Source of the DNA: JADLHS01 sp039806955
GTDB lineage: Bacteria > Verrucomicrobiota > Verrucomicrobiia > Limisphaerales > JADLHS01
Length of the DNA: 64,000 nucleotides
NCBI GenBank assembly: GCA_039806955.1
Contig: JBDHQI010000016.1
Coordinates: 24,035-88,034 of the forward strand
Reading direction: 5' to 3'
A model generated the notes under the pieces. It was not told the origin of the DNA, did not search any database, and saw only the letters and a list, made by a program, of their open reading frames with translations. This document shows positions 59,381 to 64,000 of this stretch, in pieces; within the stretch, counting starts at the first letter, position 1, and the number at the start of each line of letters is the position of its first letter. The translations under genes and the position numbers were made by a program.

Positions 59381-59884
59381 ATGAGCAAGCACGAGAAGGC
59401 AGACCAAGAAGCACCGAAGCTCGCGGCGGAAAATTCCGCGCCGTCGGAATCACCAATGGCAAACGCCGAACCTTGGTATCGGAAAGCCGAACTGTGGTAC
59501 GGCGGCGCAACGGTCCTGGGCGGACTGGCCGTTTTTTTCTGGGTGGTGGGGCAGCTTGATAAAAATCCGTTGCCGGTGGATGCGCGGATTATGGACCCGC
59601 CGGTCGCACCATTGGCGGCGGTCGAACCAACCATCATCGAACATCCGGATGAGCCGGACACGAACAGTTATCCGGTCGTGGCGGTGGAAGCGCCGCCGCC
59701 CCCGCAAATCAAACTGCAAGGCATCTTCTACAACCCGCAAAATCCGTCAGCGATTTTGGATGGCCGTACGGTTTTTTTGGGTGATCGTGTCACCGGCGGT
59801 TTCCGCGTCATCGCCATTTCGCCGACGAACGTCACCTTGGGCAGCGCCACCGAAACGAATGTTTTGAGTTTGTCGGGGCGCTAA
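59381..59884 (+). CDS. GspC/PulC-like single-helix protein
   Basis: A cytosolic N-terminus, one membrane helix (GGATVLGGLAVFFWVVGQL, about residues 40-58), a Pro-rich spacer and a small C-terminal domain (IKLQGIFYNPQNPSAILDG, TVFLGDRVTGGFRVIAI) that looks like the homology region of type II secretion GspC/GspB proteins. No other gsp gene is in the window, but the pseudopilin at 28828 would be a client of such a system. The family call is tentative. Confidence 0.6.
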   Translation: MSKHEKADQEAPKLAAENSAPSESPMANAEPWYRKAELWYGGATVLGGLAVFFWVVGQLDKNPLPVDARIMDPPVAPLAAVEPTIIEHPDEPDTNSYPVVAVEAPPPPQIKLQGIFYNPQNPSAILDGRTVFLGDRVTGGFRVIAISPTNVTLGSATETNVLSLSGR

Positions 59885-59908
59885 ATTCACGGCACTCTGC
59901 GCGCCGCA

Positions 59909-60598
59909 ATGATCGCCACATTACGGGAGTATTTGGGGAAATCGCCCGAACACGCGCGGTTCATGCCGTTCGCCATCTGGGTCGGCATCACCGCGCTGGG
60001 TATCGGTGGTGGCGACATGAAATTCTGGTCCTACGCCATCAAAGTGGTCGTCGGGCTTTGGGTGGTTTGGGAGATGCGCCGGTTCGTGCCGGAAATTCGT
60101 TGGACGTGCAGTTGGCCGGCGGTTGGAATCGGGCTGCTCATCTTCGGCTTGTGGGTTGGCTTGGACCCGGTTTACCCCAAAAACCACCTCTTGATGCAGG
60201 ACACGGTGGAAAGCATCTGGAATCCCTTCGCGCGCTTCGGCGATGGCTCGGCACTGGCTTGGACGCTGATCGTCATCCGCATTTTTGGCATGACCGTACT
60301 CGTGCCGCCCATTGAGGAGGCGTTTTATCGCTCACTCGTTTATCGCTATCTGATCAAATACGATTTCACCAAGGTGGCGCTGAATCATTTTGATGGGCTG
60401 GCGATGGTGCTGTGCGCCGTGTTGTTTGGATTCATGCACTTTCAATGGCTGCCGGGCATCCTTTGCGGCTTGGCTTACCAATGGCTGGCGATTCGGCGCG
60501 GACATCTGGGCGATGCAATCACCGCGCACGCGATCACCAACTTTTTGCTCGGGGTGTACGTGGTTTGGCAGGGCGGTGAAGCCTGGAAATTTTTCTGA
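59909..60598 (+). CDS. CPBP (CAAX/Rce1-type) intramembrane protease
   Basis: This 229-residue protein has about seven hydrophobic helices. The catalytic pattern is complete: EE-x3-R as PPIEEAFYRSLVYRY (Glu136, Glu137, Arg141), FGFMHFQWLPG (His177) and GDAITAHAITNFLLG (His207). The size and motifs are compatible with the exosortase-associated CAAX-like subgroup, but no exosortase gene is seen here. It lies 24 bases after the GspC-like gene. Confidence 0.85.
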   Translation: MIATLREYLGKSPEHARFMPFAIWVGITALGIGGGDMKFWSYAIKVVVGLWVVWEMRRFVPEIRWTCSWPAVGIGLLIFGLWVGLDPVYPKNHLLMQDTVESIWNPFARFGDGSALAWTLIVIRIFGMTVLVPPIEEAFYRSLVYRYLIKYDFTKVALNHFDGLAMVLCAVLFGFMHFQWLPGILCGLAYQWLAIRRGHLGDAITAHAITNFLLGVYVVWQGGEAWKFF

Positions 60599-60675
60599 GC
60601 GCGTGGCTGGAGTTCAATCCACCAGCCGGCCAAAATCAATTTCGCCGCGAAGCCGAGTGCTATTTACAATCCGCC

Positions 60676-62301
60676 ATGCCGCCAACGCCATCCATCTTGC
60701 CGCCGTGTGTTCTATTCGAGGATGAACATCTCCTCGTCGTGAACAAGCCTGCGGGCTGGAACACGCATGCGCCAGAGCGCCACGCCGGTGAAGGCATTTA
60801 CGATTGGCTCAAACATCGAGAGCCGCGCTGGGCGGACTTGGCCATCATCCACCGGCTGGATCGCGTTACCAGCGGCGTGCTGGTTTTTGGGAAAACCGCG
60901 TTGGCCAATCGGTCGTTGACGGAACAATTCGCGCAGCGGACGGTGTGCAAAAAATACTTGCTGCTGACGGATCGGCGCCCGCAACGAACGTCATTCATCA
61001 TTCGCTCCCGAATCCTTCGTGCCGGCGAACGTTACGTTGCTCATCCGCACGGATTGCCGGCCGAAACCCGTTTTACTACTCAGGTTGACGAAGCCTGGCT
61101 TCGTCGGGTCGCGCCCAACCTGACGCCGTCCACCGGTCGGCAGTTTTACGTGATGACCGCCGAGCCGCTGACGGGGCGGACGCATCAAATCCGAGTTCAC
61201 GCCGCGGCGCAAGGGTACTCGATCCTTGGTGACGTTCTGTATGGCGGCACGCCCTTTTCACGCGTGAGCCTGCATGCGGCGGAATTAAGGTTGGCACATC
61301 CCGCCACGCATCAACCGCTCACGTTCATGGCTGCGGTGGATTTTCAAGCCGACGCGGCAGCGGGTTTGCGGGCGGCTTTTATCGCGCCGACAGAAACCGA
61401 CAGTTTCCGTTTGCTCCACGGTGCGAGCGACGGTTGGCCGGGGGTTTACGTGGATCAACTGGGGGCGTTTCAATTGTCGCAGAGCGAAAAGCCGTTACCG
61501 GCGGGTTTGCAGCAGCAATTAAGTGCGCGGCGCTACTACAAGGCTTTATTACGGCGGTTGCGCGGCACCGCGGCGGATACATCGCCTCAATGCGTTGTGG
61601 GATCGCCTGTGTCCGGGCCTTTCGTGATTCGGGAGAATGGGGTGAAGTTTGAGTTGAGTTTCAACGAGGGCTATTCAGTCGGTTTGTTTTTGGATCAACG
61701 CGATAATCGGCACCGGTTTCTCACTCGACACATCGCCGCCGATTTTAGCTCTCTTGCGCCGCGCGACCAAACCGCGCCGCTGGAAGTCCTGAATGCGTTC
61801 GCTTACACATGCGGATTTTCTGTTTGTGCCGCTTTGGGGGGCGCGCGTACAACCAGCCTGGATTTATCCCCAAAATATCTGGAATGGGGTAAGCGCAACT
61901 TCACGCTCAACGGCTTGGACCCCGCGCCGCACGATTTCGTTTTTGGTGACACGTTCGATTGGTTGCGGCGTTGGGCCAGGCGGGGGCGCCGGTTTGATGT
62001 TGTGGTGCTTGATCCGCCAACGTTTTCCCAGTCGAAAGCCCACGGCGCTTTTCGAGCGGAGAAAGATTACGGCGAACTGATCACTGCGACTTTACCGGGG
62101 TTGAAACCCGGCGGCGTTCTGCTGGCCTCGAGTAATGCGGCGCGTTTAGAGCCACGGAAATTCATCGCCCAAGTTGAAGCCGCGATTCACGGCGCCCGGC
62201 GCAAAATCGTGCAGCGTCATTACGTGCCGCAGCCGCCGGATTTTCCCATCAGCCGTGAGGAGCCGGCGTATTTGAAAACCATCTGGCTGCGGGTGGAATG
62301 A
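60676..62301 (+). CDS. Fusion: RluA-type pseudouridine synthase plus class I rRNA methyltransferase
   Basis: Residues 1-225 form an RluA-family domain: LLVVNKPAGWNTHAP, HRLDRVTSGVLVFGK with catalytic Asp62, and the GRTHQIRVHAAAQGYSILGD motif. Residues about 230-541 are an RlmI/RlmL-like SAM methyltransferase: a GWPGVYVDQLGAF domain, NEGYSVGLFLDQRDNR, LEVLNAFAYTCGFSV (SAM motif) and VVLDPPTFSQSK. The single chain should modify two RNA positions, or one substrate twice. The usual bacterial homologues are separate proteins. Confidence 0.9.
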   Translation: MPPTPSILPPCVLFEDEHLLVVNKPAGWNTHAPERHAGEGIYDWLKHREPRWADLAIIHRLDRVTSGVLVFGKTALANRSLTEQFAQRTVCKKYLLLTDRRPQRTSFIIRSRILRAGERYVAHPHGLPAETRFTTQVDEAWLRRVAPNLTPSTGRQFYVMTAEPLTGRTHQIRVHAAAQGYSILGDVLYGGTPFSRVSLHAAELRLAHPATHQPLTFMAAVDFQADAAAGLRAAFIAPTETDSFRLLHGASDGWPGVYVDQLGAFQLSQSEKPLPAGLQQQLSARRYYKALLRRLRGTAADTSPQCVVGSPVSGPFVIRENGVKFELSFNEGYSVGLFLDQRDNRHRFLTRHIAADFSSLAPRDQTAPLEVLNAFAYTCGFSVCAALGGARTTSLDLSPKYLEWGKRNFTLNGLDPAPHDFVFGDTFDWLRRWARRGRRFDVVVLDPPTFSQSKAHGAFRAEKDYGELITATLPGLKPGGVLLASSNAARLEPRKFIAQVEAAIHGARRKIVQRHYVPQPPDFPISREEPAYLKTIWLRVE

Positions 62302-62303
62302 AC

Positions 62304-63380
62304 TCACTCACGCTCGCGTTCTACAGATCGCGCCAGCACCGCCGCGCGGGATTTCCGGTGCAACCGCCGACGCAAGATCATTACTACCAATAGGAAAACC
62401 GCCAACCCGACGATTTGAAGCACGGGCCGTCGGACCAGCGGCGATGAAGTCTCAGTTTCCTGATCCCGCAAGAAATTAGTCCGAATGATATCCGCACTCG
62501 GCGGTTCAATTGCCGCGGCGATTGCGTTGGTGTCCACCGAGGCCGCGGCGACGGAATTGGATAATTCCAGATGGATTGAGCCTGTTGCTGTCAGGCCTAG
62601 ATTGGTTACGGCATCCGGCGCGATCGGCAGGTAATAGGAAAAGTCTTCTGGCGGCGGCGCCAAGTCCGACTGTTTGATAATCAATGGCGGAGCGGAAGTT
62701 GGCGCGAGGCGGAGCGGCGGCGGGTTGACCGCCACGGGCATTTTGAATTCTTCGGGGTATTCGGGAATTTCCAGCGGCCAGGGCGGTGTGCTGACCGAGA
62801 AGGCCACGAACTGGCCTTTGACAGCGCGCAAAATGGTGAGAAACGGCATATTGGCCTGACGCTGTTGCTCGAGATTGCTCGCGAAGGTGGCTGAGATTGT
62901 TGGGTCGTAAGGAGTGCCGTGGATGGGGTTTTGTCCGGAGGTCAGAAGCAGCAAAGTGAGGTGGTCAGACTTTGCCGCGATGTTGGTAACGGCCTCCCAA
63001 ATGACCGAAAGCTGCGGTGATTTTTCGTAAGGCTGGTTTTGCAGCACTCGAGCAAATGTCAGCCCCAACAACTGACGCGTTTCCGGCGTCCAGGTTTGCG
63101 CCGGGAGTTTTCCGGTCAGCAGCCGGTCGTTGAAAGTCCACAATCCGAGAGAGGCGCGCGAACCCATTTGTCCGTTCAGCCCAGCCGCAATGATATTGGC
63201 GACCAGTCGTTGCGTGTTTTCCGCGCGCTTCTGCATCGGCGCGGAAGTTTCCACGATGAACAGAAAACGCTCGACGGCGGGAGCGTTGGTTTCGGATGCG
63301 GGTTGGGCTGGCGCAATCCCGCCAAGCGAAAGCAGGCTTAACCAGACGGCGGAGCGCAGGATTTTGAGCAATGACATCAA
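62304..63380 (-). CDS. Exported VWA-like protein with a degenerate MIDAS
   Basis: The signal peptide is followed by a VWA-like fold: RFLFIVETSAPMQKRAENT replaces the DxSxS metal site with ExSxP, and HLTLLLLTSGQNP sits where LxxLTDG normally is. A long Pro-rich linker leads to a C-terminal membrane helix (LQIVGLAVFLLVVMILRR) and a basic tail. Metal binding is doubtful. It is coupled by ATGA to the NYN nuclease gene upstream. Confidence 0.75.
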   Translation of the reverse strand: MMSLLKILRSAVWLSLLSLGGIAPAQPASETNAPAVERFLFIVETSAPMQKRAENTQRLVANIIAAGLNGQMGSRASLGLWTFNDRLLTGKLPAQTWTPETRQLLGLTFARVLQNQPYEKSPQLSVIWEAVTNIAAKSDHLTLLLLTSGQNPIHGTPYDPTISATFASNLEQQRQANMPFLTILRAVKGQFVAFSVSTPPWPLEIPEYPEEFKMPVAVNPPPLRLAPTSAPPLIIKQSDLAPPPEDFSYYLPIAPDAVTNLGLTATGSIHLELSNSVAAASVDTNAIAAAIEPPSADIIRTNFLRDQETETSSPLVRRPVLQIVGLAVFLLVVMILRRRLHRKSRAAVLARSVERERE

Positions 63381-63841
63381 CTTTGTCGAAAACGCTTTTG
63401 TTCGTTGCGATTATATTGTTTCACATTTTCATTCAAGGTCTGCAATGCGCTTTCCACCATGCTGATGAAATTCAGGCAGGAAACCGTCAAGCCGCCCGAG
63501 GCATTCACGGTATCGCGTTCGGCCCGATCGTTCGTTACCACCAGAACTTCACCGTATTCTTGAAACCGGTGCGCCGCGCGCTCGATCAAGTCGTCCGCCG
63601 TGCGACCCCCGCTCGAAAACAAAACTTCCACCGGGTTGGTGGCGTCTTTCGGCGTGTGCGGTGGCGCGCCACTTCCATCGAAGAAAATCGTCACCGGCGT
63701 ATTCGCCGCGTCCTGGTACTGGGTCAAAATCCGGATGAGTTCATTCCGGGCGGCGGCCGAATGCGGCAGCTGGCCGCGAATCAGCGTCGGCCAACTGTGC
63801 AGCAGACTGTAACCATCAACCAGAATCCGAACCAAAGCCAT
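63377..63841 (-). CDS. YacP-like NYN-domain ribonuclease
   Basis: The PIN-like NYN fold is shown by VRILVDGYSLLHSWP, TPVTIFFDGSGAPPH, EVLFSSGGRTADDLIERAAH and VLVVTNDRAERDTVNASGG. The Asp residues in VDGYS, TADDL and TNDRAE form the acidic site. Bacillus YacP (Rae1) is a ribosome-associated mRNA endonuclease of this family. The 154-residue length is normal. It is the first gene of a two-gene unit with the VWA-like protein. Confidence 0.87.
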   Translation of the reverse strand: MALVRILVDGYSLLHSWPTLIRGQLPHSAAARNELIRILTQYQDAANTPVTIFFDGSGAPPHTPKDATNPVEVLFSSGGRTADDLIERAAHRFQEYGEVLVVTNDRAERDTVNASGGLTVSCLNFISMVESALQTLNENVKQYNRNEQKRFRQS

Positions 63842-64000
63842 GCGCCCAGTTTAATCACTGGCGGCGGCGCGGACAACTCCGGCGCCGATGAGCTGGTCTG
63901 GATTCTTGCCGCCGGGATACCGCTGGTCTAGCAGCCTGTCGGACTTAGGGAACGCAATTTTAGCAAAGTGGATTGAACAGTTGCTGGGCGTGCGCGTCTG

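Noticed and set aside
1..64000. CRISPR arrays, rRNA and tRNA genes
   Set aside because: No regularly spaced repeats and no T-loop or rRNA signatures were seen on reading; a covariance-model scan would be needed to be certain.

Overview
The window is a dense stretch of bacterial chromosome, moderately GC-rich by eye, most probably from a Verrucomicrobiota/PVC bacterium. Supporting signs are a DUF1559-type pseudopilin with an H-x9-DG motif, a Bat (aerotolerance) operon with a DUF58 protein, a secreted SGNH hydrolase ending in a small beta-rich domain of the kind common in this phylum, a HpnD-type squalene synthase, and an ObgE with a long insert in its glycine-rich domain. No rRNA, tRNA or CRISPR array was recognised.

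Layout. 1-5419: surface-glycan cluster (a DxD glycosyltransferase, GT25, two GT10 fucosyltransferase-like enzymes, two FkbM methyltransferases), ended by a wrecked IS1380-type transposase (5445-6806). 7169-11832: efp, a zinc-ribbon coiled-coil protein, a secreted unknown, a LysM amidase, ychF. 11919-13464: a small patchwork of regulators and toxin-antitoxin type genes, partly broken. 13517-15471: rplU-rpmA and obgE. 15575-24178: POT transporter, SGNH hydrolase, purF, a phosphatase-superfamily enzyme, a secreted protein with nuclease-like features and rmuC. 24368-30478: ATL-like protein, ridA, a GreA/B relative, B12-radical SAM enzyme, mtnP, pseudopilin, flavin reductase, with palindromic repeats between genes. 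30827-35931: tig, ribH, a coiled-coil protein, a lactonase-fold protein, mrp.

35932-38526 is the most unusual part: an AT-rich four-gene block (a six-cysteine secreted peptide, an anchored unknown, a MauE/DoxX-like membrane protein with a CGCFG motif, and an MtgA-type transglycosylase) lying between an intact mrp and a broken, diverged second copy of the mrp 3' end. It looks like an inserted or recombined accessory block, and may encode a disulfide-dependent secreted peptide with its own folding factor.

38674-47389: pyrR-pyrB, yicC, gmk, coaC and an NtrB/NtrC-like two-component pair. 47394-55612: a squalene synthase facing a complete minus-strand Bat operon (DUF58, DUF4381-like, BatA, fused BatB-BatC, BatD, BatE) that has no MoxR ATPase upstream but does have decayed copies of its own first gene. 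56337-63841: a phosphorylase-superfamily protein, a PolB-like exonuclease, hisC, a GspC-like protein, a CPBP peptidase, a fused pseudouridine synthase/rRNA methyltransferase, a VWA-like membrane protein and a YacP-like NYN nuclease. Many neighbouring genes overlap by ATGA, indicating tight translational coupling.
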